Origin: Timonella corticicola
GTDB lineage: Bacteria; Actinomycetota; Actinomycetes; Actinomycetales; Cellulomonadaceae
Direction of reading: 5' to 3'
Assembly (NCBI RefSeq): GCF_042683685.1
Contig: NZ_JBHUOP010000001.1
Location: forward strand, 682,001 to 746,000
Length of the DNA stretch: 64,000 nucleotides
Shown here: piece after piece, positions 1 through 8,005 of the stretch
Position numbering within the stretch: the stretch's first letter is position 1
How the letters are laid out: each line of letters starts with the position of its first letter
Made by a program: the position numbers and the translations under genes
Notes under the pieces: generated by a model
Databases searched by the model: none
What the model saw: the letters and a program-made list of their open reading frames with translations, nothing else
Told to the model about the DNA's origin: nothing

Positions 1-765
1 CGTCCAAACGTGGGTAAGTCCTCGCTGCTGAACAAGGTAGCTCGGGAACAGCGCGTGGTTGTTGATGAGTTTGCGGGAACCACCCGCGACCCTGTTGACG
101 AGTTGATTGAACTCAAGGGCAGGCAGTGGATCTTTGTGGACACCGCGGGTATTCGCCGTCGAGTGCACCAGACCAAGGGCGCTGACTTCTACGCATCTTT
201 GCGCACGCGCGCCGCTATCGAGAAGTCGGAGGTTGCCGTGGTTCTGCTTGATGCCTCGACCACGCTGACCGAACAGGACCAGCGCGTGGTTTCTCAGGTG
301 ATCGACTCTGGACGTGCCGTTGTCATTGCATTCAACAAGTGGGACCTCATGGATGAGGATCGCCGCCCGTTCCTTGAGCGCGAGATCGAAAAGGACCTCA
401 AGCAGATGACCTGGGCACCACGCGTCAACGTTTCTGCGCGCACCGGTTGGCACGTGGAGAAGTTGGTTCCGGCGCTCGAAAGGGCCTTGGAGTCGTGGGA
501 CACCCGTATCCCAACCGGGCGTTTGAACTCGTTCCTTGGTGAGTTGGTCGCGGCGAACCCGCACCCCGTGCGTTCCGGTAAGCAGCCGCGCATTTTGTTT
601 GCGACCCAGGCTTCGACTCGTCCACCGCGTTTCGTTATCTTCGCAACAGGCTTTATTGAGGCCGGATACCGCCGCTTCATCGAGCGCCGGTTGCGCGAAG
701 AGTTTGGTTTTGAAGGTTCCCCCATCGAACTTTCGGTGCGCGTGCGCGAGAAGCGTCGCCGCTGA
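1..765 (+). CDS. der: Ribosome biogenesis GTPase Der (EngA), 3' part
   Basis: Double-GTPase Der binds the 50S subunit and is needed for its maturation. Only the second G domain and the C-terminal KH-like domain are visible (254 codons); the first base of the window is already inside the P-loop of the second G domain, so the start lies to the left. Visible motifs are NVGKSS (G1, visible residues 3-8), TTRD (G2, 27-30), DTAG (G3, 47-50) and NKWD (G4, 112-115). The tail from about residue 175 is the basic KH-like domain and ends in arginines. It is followed after 20 bases by the uridylyltransferase gene, with which it may be co-transcribed. In actinobacteria der commonly follows cmk, which would be outside the window. 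Identification is secure. Confidence 0.95.
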   Translation, partial: RPNVGKSSLLNKVAREQRVVVDEFAGTTRDPVDELIELKGRQWIFVDTAGIRRRVHQTKGADFYASLRTRAAIEKSEVAVVLLDASTTLTEQDQRVVSQVIDSGRAVVIAFNKWDLMDEDRRPFLEREIEKDLKQMTWAPRVNVSARTGWHVEKLVPALERALESWDTRIPTGRLNSFLGELVAANPHPVRSGKQPRILFATQASTRPPRFVIFATGFIEAGYRRFIERRLREEFGFEGSPIELSVRVREKRRR

Positions 766-785
766 TCTGAGATAAGGACTCAATA

Positions 786-2216
786 GTGAACACCCCTGCT
801 GGACTGTTAAGCGCCCAAAAAAAGATGCGTGCGGCTGGCGTTCCAGACGTCGCGATCAACGTGTTCACCCGGTTTTACGGGATTGTGGCTGAGGGTAAGG
901 AATCGTTCATCCGCGAGTCCGAGATTGACCCGCTGGTTGACGTAGTTCATTTGGATTCGATTTCCGACGAGTCGGCGGCTGATTCATCGGCTTCCGGTTC
1001 TGGCGATGGTCGGGTGGGGGAGTCCGCGCTTGCGCGGACCGCGATGCTCAAACTCAATGGTGGGCTCGGAACCTCGATGGGGATGCAGTCCGCGAAGTCT
1101 CTGCTACCCGTGCGTGATGGACTGTCATTCTTGGACATCATTGCCCATCAGGTTCGTGCTGCCCGTGCCGAGCACGGGGTTCCACTGCCGATCCTGTTCA
1201 TGAACAGTTTCCGGACCGATCGCGACACGCGTGATGCTCTGAGTAAGTATGAGGATCTGCCTGTCTCTGGCCTGCCGTTGACGGTCGTGCAGAACCAGGA
1301 ACCGAAACTTCGGGTTTCCGATTTGCATCCGGTGGAGTATCCCGAGAACCCAGAACTTGAGTGGTGTCCTCCTGGCCACGGTGACGTGTATACGGTGCTG
1401 CAAACCTCGGGTGTGCTGGATTCTCTTGAATCGGCTGGATATGAGTTCCTGAACATCTCCAACGCGGACAACCTGGGAGCCTACCCGTCTGCGGATATTG
1501 CTGAATGGTTCGCCCAGTCTGGTGCCCCGTTTGTTGCTGAGACCGTGCAGCGTACGCCTGCCGACCGTAAGGGTGGCCACGTTGTGGTCCGCGATGGCCA
1601 GTTGATCCTCCGCGAGACTGCGCAAACCCACGCGGATGATGAGGACGCCGCAGCGGACATCTCGAAGCACAAGTACTTCAACGCAAACACCCTCTGGATC
1701 CGGATCTCCGCATTGAAAGAACTCCTTGTCAAGCACGAGGGTGTTTTGCCGCTGCCACTCATCCAGAACCACAAGACCGTGAACCCATCGGACCCTGACT
1801 CTACGGCGGTTGTGCAGCTTGAGTTCGCGATGGGTGCAGCCATTGAACTGTTCGAGGGTGCTCAGGCCCTCGTTATTGACCGCACCCGGTTCCTTCCGGT
1901 CAAGACCACGAACGACCTGCTGTTGCTTCGCTCAGACGTGTACGAGTTGAGCGACGACTACCGTCTCGTGCCGCAGGGAGCCGAGCCACTCATCACCCTG
2001 GACACCGACTACTTCAAACTCATCGGTGACTTCGAGGAGCGATTCCCTGCGGGCGCTCCACTGCTGTCGCAGGCTTCTTCGCTGACGGTTGATGGGCCGT
2101 GGGTGTTTGGCCATGACGTGCGTGTCGTGGGGGATGGGCGTCTTTCCGCCGAATCAGGCTCAGACGTGCCCGTACCAGATGGCGCAACCGTGACCGAAAC
2201 GGGTATCGCAGACTAG
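786..2216 (+). CDS. UTP--glucose-1-phosphate uridylyltransferase, eukaryotic-type (UDPGP family)
   Basis: Makes UDP-glucose from UTP and glucose-1-phosphate for cell-envelope polysaccharides and galactose metabolism. The 476-residue protein carries the nucleotide-binding signature KLNGGLGTSMG at residues 89-99, typical of the UDPGP (LLL) family rather than bacterial GalU. Further family motifs are FMNSFRTD, the HGDVYTVL segment and NISNADNLGA. The GTG start at 786 is preceded by AAGGA at 774-778. A Ser/Asp/Gly-rich insert at about residues 60-80 looks like a surface loop. The gene lies 20 bases after der. The family can also use other sugars (UDPGP members include UDP-N-acetylglucosamine pyrophosphorylases), but the glucose enzyme is the usual actinobacterial version. 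Confidence 0.9.
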   Translation: MNTPAGLLSAQKKMRAAGVPDVAINVFTRFYGIVAEGKESFIRESEIDPLVDVVHLDSISDESAADSSASGSGDGRVGESALARTAMLKLNGGLGTSMGMQSAKSLLPVRDGLSFLDIIAHQVRAARAEHGVPLPILFMNSFRTDRDTRDALSKYEDLPVSGLPLTVVQNQEPKLRVSDLHPVEYPENPELEWCPPGHGDVYTVLQTSGVLDSLESAGYEFLNISNADNLGAYPSADIAEWFAQSGAPFVAETVQRTPADRKGGHVVVRDGQLILRETAQTHADDEDAAADISKHKYFNANTLWIRISALKELLVKHEGVLPLPLIQNHKTVNPSDPDSTAVVQLEFAMGAAIELFEGAQALVIDRTRFLPVKTTNDLLLLRSDVYELSDDYRLVPQGAEPLITLDTDYFKLIGDFEERFPAGAPLLSQASSLTVDGPWVFGHDVRVVGDGRLSAESGSDVPVPDGATVTETGIAD

Positions 2217-2283
2217 CCGTTTTTATTTTGGACCCTCATCTGGGGTAAGATCTTTGAGGTTGTTCACCATATGCGGTGAACTT

Positions 2284-2360
2284 CGGGCTATAGCGCAGCT
2301 TGGTAGCGCGTCCGTCTGGGGGGCGGAAGGTCGCGGGTTCAAATCCCGCTAGCCCGACCA
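2284..2360 (+). tRNA. tRNA-Pro (anticodon GGG)
   Basis: A full cloverleaf can be drawn. The acceptor strands CGGGCTA (2284-2290) and TAGCCCG (2350-2356) pair perfectly. The anticodon stem is TCCGT/GCGGA with a CTGGGGG loop, giving anticodon GGG. The T-arm contains GGTTCAAAT, and the CCA end (2358-2360) is encoded. A terminator follows immediately. The 67 bases between the previous stop and the tRNA hold no gene; I see no convincing -35/-10 pair in them. Confidence 0.95.
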
Positions 2361-2364
2361 AAGG

Positions 2365-2400
2365 AAAGTCGGGACATCATCACGGTGTCCCGACTTTTCT
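2365..2400 (+). terminator. Intrinsic terminator after tRNA-Pro
   Basis: A perfect 12-bp stem (AAAGTCGGGACA at 2365-2376 with its complement at 2386-2397) and a 9-base loop, ending in TTTTCT. It ends the tRNA transcript. Confidence 0.85.
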
Positions 2401-2639
2401 CTTGTCTCATTGGTTCCTTGTTGCATTGAGGACGATGATGACTTCACCATTGTGCACAGTCAACTAGTGGGTTAGCGACGAAAACGTGTGGATGGTTCGG
2501 ACATGTCATTGGGGGCGTCCTGCCCAGCCTTTTCTCGCCCAGAGTCCTTCTTCTGCGTTGAGGCCGGTGTCGTAGAGGGTGGGGCTGATAGACCTTACCA
2601 AGTCGATCGTGGGTCCACCACCAAGAAGCGTTTGAACCC

Positions 2640-2986
2640 ACACCAGCGGGACGAACCCCTGCCTGAGTAAGATAGGTCTCATCAAGTTGGATCTGGTCGT
2701 AGACCTCACCCGTGATACCGAAGACTGGCTCAACTTTCCAGCACCAGGCGTGACTGTGTCGAAATCCTCGCCCGCTGCCCGTGTCGAGTTCGCACTGAGT
2801 GCGGTTACCAAGATGCCCGCGATGAAGGTGTCTAGTTGTGCTGCTCAGGTGACATCAGGGCGCTTACGCACGCTTGAGGCACCACAGGTGCCATACCCAA
2901 CGTTGGGTTACCGCCTTGGTCTTACCTTTTTTGACTAGGACTTCATTGCATACCCCACAACGGGTGGAGTCACCAGCACTTTTCAC
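2640..2986 (-). pseudogene. Decayed IS1249-like (IS256-group) transposase, N-terminal part
   Basis: On the minus strand from about 2986 the translation reads CGVC, then VKKGKTKAVTQRWVW and a degraded second Cys pair: the N-terminal zinc ribbon and Q-R-W signature of IS1249-type transposases. The frame hits a stop, shifts, and continues further down as AWCWKVEPVFGITGEVY and QLDETY, which resembles the start of the catalytic domain (the first Asp of the DDE triad sits in such a hxxLDxTY context). No C-terminal half, second Asp or terminal repeats are recognisable. At least two frame disruptions make it non-functional. It lies just behind a tRNA gene, a common insertion neighbourhood. The flanking bases 2401-2640 and 2987-3266 hold nothing else I can support. 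Family naming is from memory of the motifs. Confidence 0.6.
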
Positions 2987-3266
2987 ACTTAAGAGTGACA
3001 GCGCATACCAATACCCCAACAGCCGCTAGAACGCGCCCCAAATCCCGAGTCCCATCCACACGTTTTCGCCTCTGACCCTCGTTTAGAGCAGCCGTATGCG
3101 CGCTATGCTGACGGTAAGTACATGCATACCTGTAGATTCAGTTGCTCGGAAACTCCGAGTAACTTCTTCAGGCCACTAAAAATACAACACGGGCTCATTT
3201 ATGATGCCTGCCGACTGCCACTCCAGTTTCTCGACCATGAGGGCTTTCCTTATTCTTGTGCAGAAT

Positions 3267-3794
3267 TTATGCTTCGAGATCAGGGGTGGGGTAGCGGACT
3301 TCATCAATGAGTTTACGTACTTGGCGTATCCGGGGAACGTCACGGAAGCGGACTCCGTAACTGCTGGTTTGCTCGTTCCAAGCGCCTGATGTTTCAGGCT
3401 GGGCGCCAGCAGCAGCATCATAGAAGTTCAGGGTGCCCACTCCAAAGAAGCGGTCGACTATGCCGCGTTCTTCGCTCACTGAAGAGATACGATCCAAACG
3501 GATTTCGCGGGAGTGCTTATAGAACACGCCCCATTCGGCTCGTACCCGCTCGCTCGTCAGGGTGAATTTAGTGTTCCACCACTTAATGAGTGGGATGACA
3601 AAGAACCAGATTTCAAGGCACACGATAATTCCATGCGCAATAGGGGCGCCCCACTGGCTTAACCACGCCCACCCAATCTCATCTGGCCACACGGCCCACA
3701 CCGCGCCGTGCAGGGCCAACAGCAGGATCTGGATGATCAAGGCCCCAAGCAACATCTTAGGATGGGTGCGGGATTGATACAGCGTCTTTTCCAT
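3267..3794 (-). CDS. PH domain-containing membrane protein (bPH_2 / YdbS-like)
   Basis: 175 residues. Two hydrophobic segments (about 14-35 and 49-70) are followed by a bacterial pleckstrin-homology-type domain with the typical run: T-S-E-R-V-R at about 80, REIRLDRISSVSEERG at about 96-111, and FFGVGTLNFYDAA. In this family the PH-like fold sits on the inner face of the membrane; its function is unknown. The start ATG at 3794 has no Shine-Dalgarno but has TACTTT at -10 spacing just upstream, so the mRNA may be leaderless. It is divergent from the HipB-like regulator gene across 227 bases. No partner gene is adjacent. Confidence 0.75.
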   Translation of the reverse strand: MEKTLYQSRTHPKMLLGALIIQILLLALHGAVWAVWPDEIGWAWLSQWGAPIAHGIIVCLEIWFFVIPLIKWWNTKFTLTSERVRAEWGVFYKHSREIRLDRISSVSEERGIVDRFFGVGTLNFYDAAAGAQPETSGAWNEQTSSYGVRFRDVPRIRQVRKLIDEVRYPTPDLEA

Positions 3795-4021
3795 GCTTCA
3801 AAGTATGACAGGTATTGGACACCACAAAAGGTGCGTTCTAGCGGCCAAACCTCGTGTTTGGTGTTGCCATACTCGCGATCGTGTTAAGCCAGATCGCTTA
3901 AGTTCCAGTGCGGCAGCCCGTCGTATTGGGCGGATGAACAACGCGACATGCGGGTGCCACAACCGTACAACGATGGAACGTTCACGTTACACTGCGTAAA
4001 AGCCCCACGGAAGGCAGTGCA

Positions 4022-4627
4022 ATGAAGATTACTCAGCCTAAAGAACTCGGAGTGCTTGTCCGCACCCGCAGGCAGCAACTTGGTCTCAGCCAAAGTGATG
4101 TAGCCGAACGCGCAGGGACAACGCGCCAGTGGCTGTCACGTTTTGAGCAGGGGCATAGCGACGTCTCGCTAGGAAATGCTTTTGCGATCCTCAAAGTACT
4201 TGAACTTGAACTCGGCGAATACATCGACCCGGCAACCATTGCAGCACCGCAACCAGACACCGCACGAACCACCGTTCAACCGTCAGCATCATCGGTTCAC
4301 AGTGAAGACTTGACACCAAGTGCTGCGGTATCGCAAGGAGATCGCCTCCGTCGACTACGAGAGCGCGATGCACTTAGCGGGCTCAAGGGATGGGGGACGA
4401 AGACTAAACCAGCGCAGTCCACCGCTGCGCTCACAGCGAGAGCACCACGTTCCAGCGAAGAGCCTGAGACCGGTGCTCACGGGGATGAACATGGGGCTCT
4501 TCCTGAAGATTCGAGCGGCAATGGCGCAGCAGATCAACTGACTCAATCCCCTCAGGGTGGGCCGAAGTACTCAATCGATGCGGACATTGCGAGGATCGCG
4601 AAGTCATCATTGTTCAAGCGCAGTTAG
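4022..4627 (+). CDS. Helix-turn-helix transcriptional regulator, HipB-like, with long disordered tail
   Basis: Residues 4-72 form an XRE-type HTH of the HipB kind (LGVLVRTRRQQLGLSQSDVA, TTRQWLSRFEQG, then an alternating leucine helix). The remaining roughly 125 residues are rich in Ser, Pro, Ala, Glu and Arg with no recognisable fold, except a short ordered-looking end (YSIDADIARIAKSSLF). HipB antitoxins normally end after about 90 residues and sit upstream of hipA; no hipA is present in either direction. It therefore looks like a stand-alone DNA-binding regulator of unknown target. GGAAGG at 4009-4014 sets the start. It is convergent with the flavin operon, separated by a repeat, a terminator and a possible small ORF. 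Confidence 0.75.
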   Translation: MKITQPKELGVLVRTRRQQLGLSQSDVAERAGTTRQWLSRFEQGHSDVSLGNAFAILKVLELELGEYIDPATIAAPQPDTARTTVQPSASSVHSEDLTPSAAVSQGDRLRRLRERDALSGLKGWGTKTKPAQSTAALTARAPRSSEEPETGAHGDEHGALPEDSSGNGAADQLTQSPQGGPKYSIDADIARIAKSSLFKRS

Positions 4628-4692
4628 CACCAGTAATGCACACCAATAACAAGCAGGGTCGGTACTGCGGATCGAGGGCAACTTCTTGGAAT

Positions 4693-4761
4693 TCGATGGG
4701 TCGAAAATAGTCCGCATGCGCCAATTTTTTATGGGCACTCGGACTAAAAGCAGCCCATCGA
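4693..4761. repeat. Palindromic intergenic element, copy A
   Basis: Imperfect inverted repeat: left arm TCGATGGGTCGAAAATAGTC and right arm, read on the other strand, TCGATGGGCTGCTTTTAGTC, both continuing with CCGnnTGC. Two related elements lie at 26258-26324 and 40048-40118. All three sit between genes. It could be a MITE/REP-like element or a conserved RNA hairpin. Confidence 0.65.
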
Positions 4762-4781
4762 GGCGGTTGCCAGGGCAAACA

Positions 4782-4811
4782 AAGGGCCGGTAAACGCAAT
4801 TACCGGCCCTT
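4782..4811. terminator. Bidirectional intrinsic terminator
   Basis: A 12-bp perfect stem AAGGGCCGGTAA / TTACCGGCCCTT with a 6-base loop. The minus-strand reading is followed by TTGTTTG, so it most likely ends transcripts coming from the right (the small ORF or the flavin operon). It can also serve the HipB-like gene from the left. Confidence 0.7.
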
Positions 4812-4844
4812 AGACGCATTATGGAGGAAATCTCGAGAGAGGGT

Positions 4845-4955
4845 TTACCGCAGCATCAACGGCGTGCGGACTTCCGTGAACAACATGTCGCGGCGATGAG
4901 CTCTATTCGCCCACCACTTGCGTGATTTGTCGTCCCGATACATCCATGTGATCAT
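4845..4955 (-). CDS. Possible small basic protein, 36 residues
   Basis: An ATG-started frame of 36 codons with a basic, Trp-rich product (MITWMYRDDKSRKWWANR, then AHRRDMLFTEVRTPLMLR). It ends 33 bases before the terminator at 4782-4811 in the same direction. A weak AGGTAGGTGA lies 10-20 bases upstream of the ATG. I do not recognise a family. The surrounding stretch 4812-5197 otherwise holds no gene. The evidence is only composition, position and the terminator, so it may be chance. Confidence 0.3.
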   Translation of the reverse strand: MITWMYRDDKSRKWWANRAHRRDMLFTEVRTPLMLR

Positions 4956-5197
4956 GGCACGTCACCTACCTCTCATCGAGCAATTGTGTCGCTCAGGTCA
5001 CGGGCCGCATCAAGCACGATCCTCATTGACCTTGTGCACTTCCTGGGGTGTGGAAGCACCTCAAGTATCTCAATTAACGAGACGAAACCCAAGGCCTTTG
5101 GTCCCAAATGGTGCGTGTTGGCCGGGAAAATGTAGACCACATCACGGAACTGGTGAGTTCTCCCTCTGGTGGTTGGGCTGCTGATCGTGGAAAATCC

Positions 5198-5821
5198 CTA
5201 GAACTCGACGCCACCCGCGCGAAGCAGGTCCTCAAAATCGGGTGTCTGCAGGTCATCGAGTTCGCGTGTGGCTTCGAGTGCGGAACCCACCAAAAGCGTT
5301 GCGAACTCTTGCGCACCACGGGCAATCCGCGCATCCAACTCGTCGGAAATCCCATCTGCCCCACCCCAGTCCTCGGAGGCCGCAAACACAGCGGTAGGGG
5401 AGACGAGTGCCTTGAGATAGGCGAATACGGGACGTACCGCGAACTCGAGCGCAAGCGAGTGTCGGGCCGTTCCCGCCGTCGCCCCAAGATACACGGGTTT
5501 GTTGACCAGTGACTTCTGATCAATCACGTCCAGGAAGGACTTGAACAGCCCGGAAAAGGATTGGGAGAAGATCGGCGTGGTTGCCACGACTCCATCTGCG
5601 GCCACAAGCTGGGCTTTGAGTTCCTCAAGGCGAGGAGAACCGAACCCGGTGAGCATGTTGTCCACGATGTCGTGGGCATAGTCGCGCAGTTCGACGGGCG
5701 TGATCTCGATGTCGTGTCCGGCGGACCGCAAGGCTGCCCCTGTTGCGGCGCTCATGCGATCTGCAAGGAGTCTTGTGGATGAGGGCTGGCTAAGGCCTGC
5801 GGAGAGAGCAATGAGTTTCAT
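5198..5821 (-). CDS. NADPH-dependent FMN reductase, CE1759 family (LLM partner)
   Basis: A 207-residue flavodoxin-fold reductase that supplies reduced FMN. Visible are the N-terminal phosphate-binding region (SAGLSQPSSTRLLAD, residues 7-21), TTPIFSQSFSGLFKSFLDV around residues 80-98 (flavin-binding loop), and ATAGTARHSLALE. This sub-family is found next to LLM-class flavin-dependent monooxygenases of the CE1758 type, as here. It is the last gene of a three-gene minus-strand operon (LLM oxidoreductase, MarR regulator, FMN reductase), 27 bases after the regulator. It probably feeds FMNH2 to the LLM enzyme; the substrate of the pair is not known. Confidence 0.85.
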   Translation of the reverse strand: MKLIALSAGLSQPSSTRLLADRMSAATGAALRSAGHDIEITPVELRDYAHDIVDNMLTGFGSPRLEELKAQLVAADGVVATTPIFSQSFSGLFKSFLDVIDQKSLVNKPVYLGATAGTARHSLALEFAVRPVFAYLKALVSPTAVFAASEDWGGADGISDELDARIARGAQEFATLLVGSALEATRELDDLQTPDFEDLLRAGGVEF

Positions 5822-5848
5822 GTCAGTGTCCTTGTGGGATCGAGAATT

Positions 5849-6319
5849 TCAACGTGCTTCACGCGTGTTGAAGCGGGGGATGGCCTCTTGGGCGTTCTTG
5901 AGTTTTTCGGTCAGAACGCGCAGTTGTTCGAGTTCGCGAGGGCTGAGCGCTGAGCCAACGTAGTGATCGATCTGCGCGACGTGGCGGCGGCCCATTTCAC
6001 GCTGTAGTCGGATTCCCTCAGCGGTCAGAGTGATGAGCGTGCCTCGGCGGTCATCCGGGGCGGTTCGCCGTGCAACGAGTCCACGAAGTTCGAGACGCTC
6101 GACAAGCCGCGATAGCGCTGACTGATGCATCAGGACCCCTTTATTGAGTTCCTTGAGTCGTAGTCCGTCACCTCCTGCAAGGCGCAGGGTGTAGAGGACA
6201 TCGTATTCCTTGAGTGTCAGGTCGGGCATGAGGTCATCGGCCTCAAGCCTGCGCATGATCTCTACCTGAGCGCGGAACAGTGCCTCCCACGCCATCGAGG
6301 TATGTTTGGGGTCGCTCAT
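5849..6319 (-). CDS. MarR-family transcriptional regulator
   Basis: 156 residues with the winged-helix core of MarR: LTLKEYDVLYTLRLAGGDGL (residues 35-54), recognition helix region LMHQSALSRLVERLELRGLV, and the wing RRTAPDDRRGTLITLTAEG. It lies between the oxidoreductase and the reductase gene (10 bases after the former), so it is probably an autoregulator of this operon that senses a phenolic or oxidised ligand. A candidate operator is the inverted repeat at 7486-7497. It carries no cysteine, which argues against an OhrR-type thiol switch. Confidence 0.88.
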   Translation of the reverse strand: MSDPKHTSMAWEALFRAQVEIMRRLEADDLMPDLTLKEYDVLYTLRLAGGDGLRLKELNKGVLMHQSALSRLVERLELRGLVARRTAPDDRRGTLITLTAEGIRLQREMGRRHVAQIDHYVGSALSPRELEQLRVLTEKLKNAQEAIPRFNTREAR

Positions 6320-6329
6320 CTGTGCTCCG

Positions 6330-7469
6330 TTAATGGGTCGGTGAGGCTCCGGTTACGTCATCTGCTGCAGCGTAGACCGTTGAGTCTGTGCTGCCACCCT
6401 TCGCCGCGACACGGTTCGCGTGTGTTGGCGCATCTGGGACATGTGCTGGGCGTCCGGTTGCAAACTCTTTGCGGAGTACCGGCACGACCTCGCTGCCCAG
6501 CATCTCAATCTGGTCGAGCACAGTGCCCAGAGGTAGACCCGCGTGGTCCATGAGGAACAGTTGACGCTGATAGTCTCCCACGTGATCGCGCATTGTGGCA
6601 TAACGGTCGATGACCTGCTGTGGGCTGCCCACGGTCAACGGTGTCTGCTCGGTGAAGTCCTCAAGTGTTGGGCCGTGTCCGTAAACAGGCGCACTGTCGA
6701 AGTAGGGACGGAACTGGCGGACTGCATCTTGGGAGTTCTTCGCCATGAACACCTGTCCACCAAGCCCGACAATCGCCTGGTCTGCCGCACCGTGGCCGTA
6801 GTGCTCAAAGCGGCGGCGATACAGAGCAACCATCTGCTTGGTGTGGCTGATCGGCCAGAAGATATTGTTGTGGAAGAACCCATCGCCGTAATAGGCGGCC
6901 TGTTCGGCAATCTCAGGGGTGCGGATCGAACCGTGCCAGACGAAGGGAGCGACTCCATCGAGCGGTCGTGGGGTGGACGTGAAGCCTTGGAGCGGGGTAC
7001 GGAAATTTCCCTTCCAGTTCACAACGTCTTCATCCCACAGTTTGCGTAGAAGCGCGTAGTTTTCGACTGCGAGTTCGACGCCTTGGCGGATGTCTTTACC
7101 GAACCACGGATAGACGGGGCCGGTGTTTCCTCGCCCAAGCATGAGGTCCATGCGCCCATCGGCCAAGTGTTGGAGGTATGCGTAATCTTCAGCAAGGCGC
7201 ACTGGGTCGTTGGTGGTGATGAGTGTGGTGGAGGTCGAGAGCACGATCTTCTCGGTCTGTGCTGCAAGGTAGGCAAGTAGCACGGGCGGGTTTGCGGGTG
7301 CCGCGAATGGTGGGTTGTGGTGCTCACCGGTTGCGAACACATCGAGTCCCACCTCTTCGGCTTTGCTCGCGATGGCTACGGTCGCCTTGATACGCTCGTT
7401 CTCTGTTGGGGTGGTGCCGTTGGTGGGGTCGGTTGTCACGTCGCCGACGGTAAAGATTCCGAACTGCAT
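6330..7469 (-). CDS. LLM-class flavin-dependent oxidoreductase, CE1758 family
   Basis: 379 residues from ATG at 7469, which has GGAGG eight bases upstream; the open frame extends further up but without a ribosome site. It is a bacterial luciferase-like TIM-barrel monooxygenase: MQFGIFTVGDV at the start, VGLDVFATGEHHNPPFAAPA near residue 45 (the EHH flavin-site motif), TTLITTNDPVRLAEDYA, and DLMLGRGNTGPVYPWFG. The C-terminus adds a low-complexity tail of about 45 residues. It uses FMNH2 and O2; the partner reductase is encoded two genes downstream. The substrate is unknown. It is first gene of the operon, and its promoter region is divergent from the small gene at 7669. Confidence 0.88.
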   Translation of the reverse strand: MQFGIFTVGDVTTDPTNGTTPTENERIKATVAIASKAEEVGLDVFATGEHHNPPFAAPANPPVLLAYLAAQTEKIVLSTSTTLITTNDPVRLAEDYAYLQHLADGRMDLMLGRGNTGPVYPWFGKDIRQGVELAVENYALLRKLWDEDVVNWKGNFRTPLQGFTSTPRPLDGVAPFVWHGSIRTPEIAEQAAYYGDGFFHNNIFWPISHTKQMVALYRRRFEHYGHGAADQAIVGLGGQVFMAKNSQDAVRQFRPYFDSAPVYGHGPTLEDFTEQTPLTVGSPQQVIDRYATMRDHVGDYQRQLFLMDHAGLPLGTVLDQIEMLGSEVVPVLRKEFATGRPAHVPDAPTHANRVAAKGGSTDSTVYAAADDVTGASPTH

Positions 7470-7485
7470 GAGTCCTCCATTTTTA

Positions 7486-7497
7486 ATGCATTTGCAT
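7486..7497. promoter_or_regulatory. Candidate MarR operator
   Basis: Inverted repeat ATGCA-TT-TGCAT lying 16-27 bases upstream of the oxidoreductase start codon, between its ribosome site and the probable promoter. MarR proteins bind short palindromes with such arms. This is position and symmetry only. Confidence 0.35.
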
Positions 7498-7668
7498 GTA
7501 CTTATTGTGCACAACTTTCTGGAGGCCTGCTTCATTCCCGCTGCGCGCGTGTCGGTGCTCACAGTGGGAAACCGAAACTTTCCACCTGTGCAGTATTCGC
7601 CCGCAACCCACTGGTTCGGCTTCGCAACCTGAGCCATTGGCGAGCGAAATCCCGCTAGTGTAGAACGT

Positions 7669-7956
7669 ATGCCTTCGTATCGTTTGATTCTCAGCGTCGC
7701 TAACCTGCTTGGTGATGTGTCGCCCGAACAGATCTTGCCTCGGTCAGCCGATGCACTGCGCAAGCACGTGAACGTGGAGTCATTCGACCTGAGGATCACG
7801 CGCGGGGTACCGCAACTGATTCTTCGTTTTACTGCAGATGACCCCGTCCACGCCCGGACCGCGAGCGCCCAGGCGCACAATGAGATTTCGTCGTTTATTG
7901 AGGTGACTCGCGCTCAAACTTTGCAGCGGGTGCATGGGCGTTGGGAGTACATCTAG
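7669..7956 (+). CDS. Small conserved-looking hypothetical protein
   Basis: 95 residues: an alternating hydrophobic start (MPSYRLILSVANLL), then an alpha/beta pattern without transmembrane segments or cysteines. No family recognised. The ATG at 7669 has no Shine-Dalgarno; TAGTGT ends seven bases before it, which would fit a leaderless transcript. It is divergent from the flavin operon and convergent with yigZ. Codon use and a clean start-to-stop frame between well-defined neighbours support it being real. Confidence 0.6.
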   Translation: MPSYRLILSVANLLGDVSPEQILPRSADALRKHVNVESFDLRITRGVPQLILRFTADDPVHARTASAQAHNEISSFIEVTRAQTLQRVHGRWEYI

Positions 7957-8005
7957 TGTCCTGCGCCGTTGATTCTATGTCTCCCGCGGAAAAAGGAGCA
8001 GGACG

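Noticed and set aside
2228..2251. Promoter TTGGAC/TAAGAT for tRNA-Pro
   Set aside because: The spacer would be only 12 bases, too short for a sigma-70-type promoter.
7958..8004. Terminator between the 95-residue gene and yigZ (GTCCTGC/GCAGGAC)
   Set aside because: Only a 7-bp stem with a 33-base loop and no T-run; not convincing.
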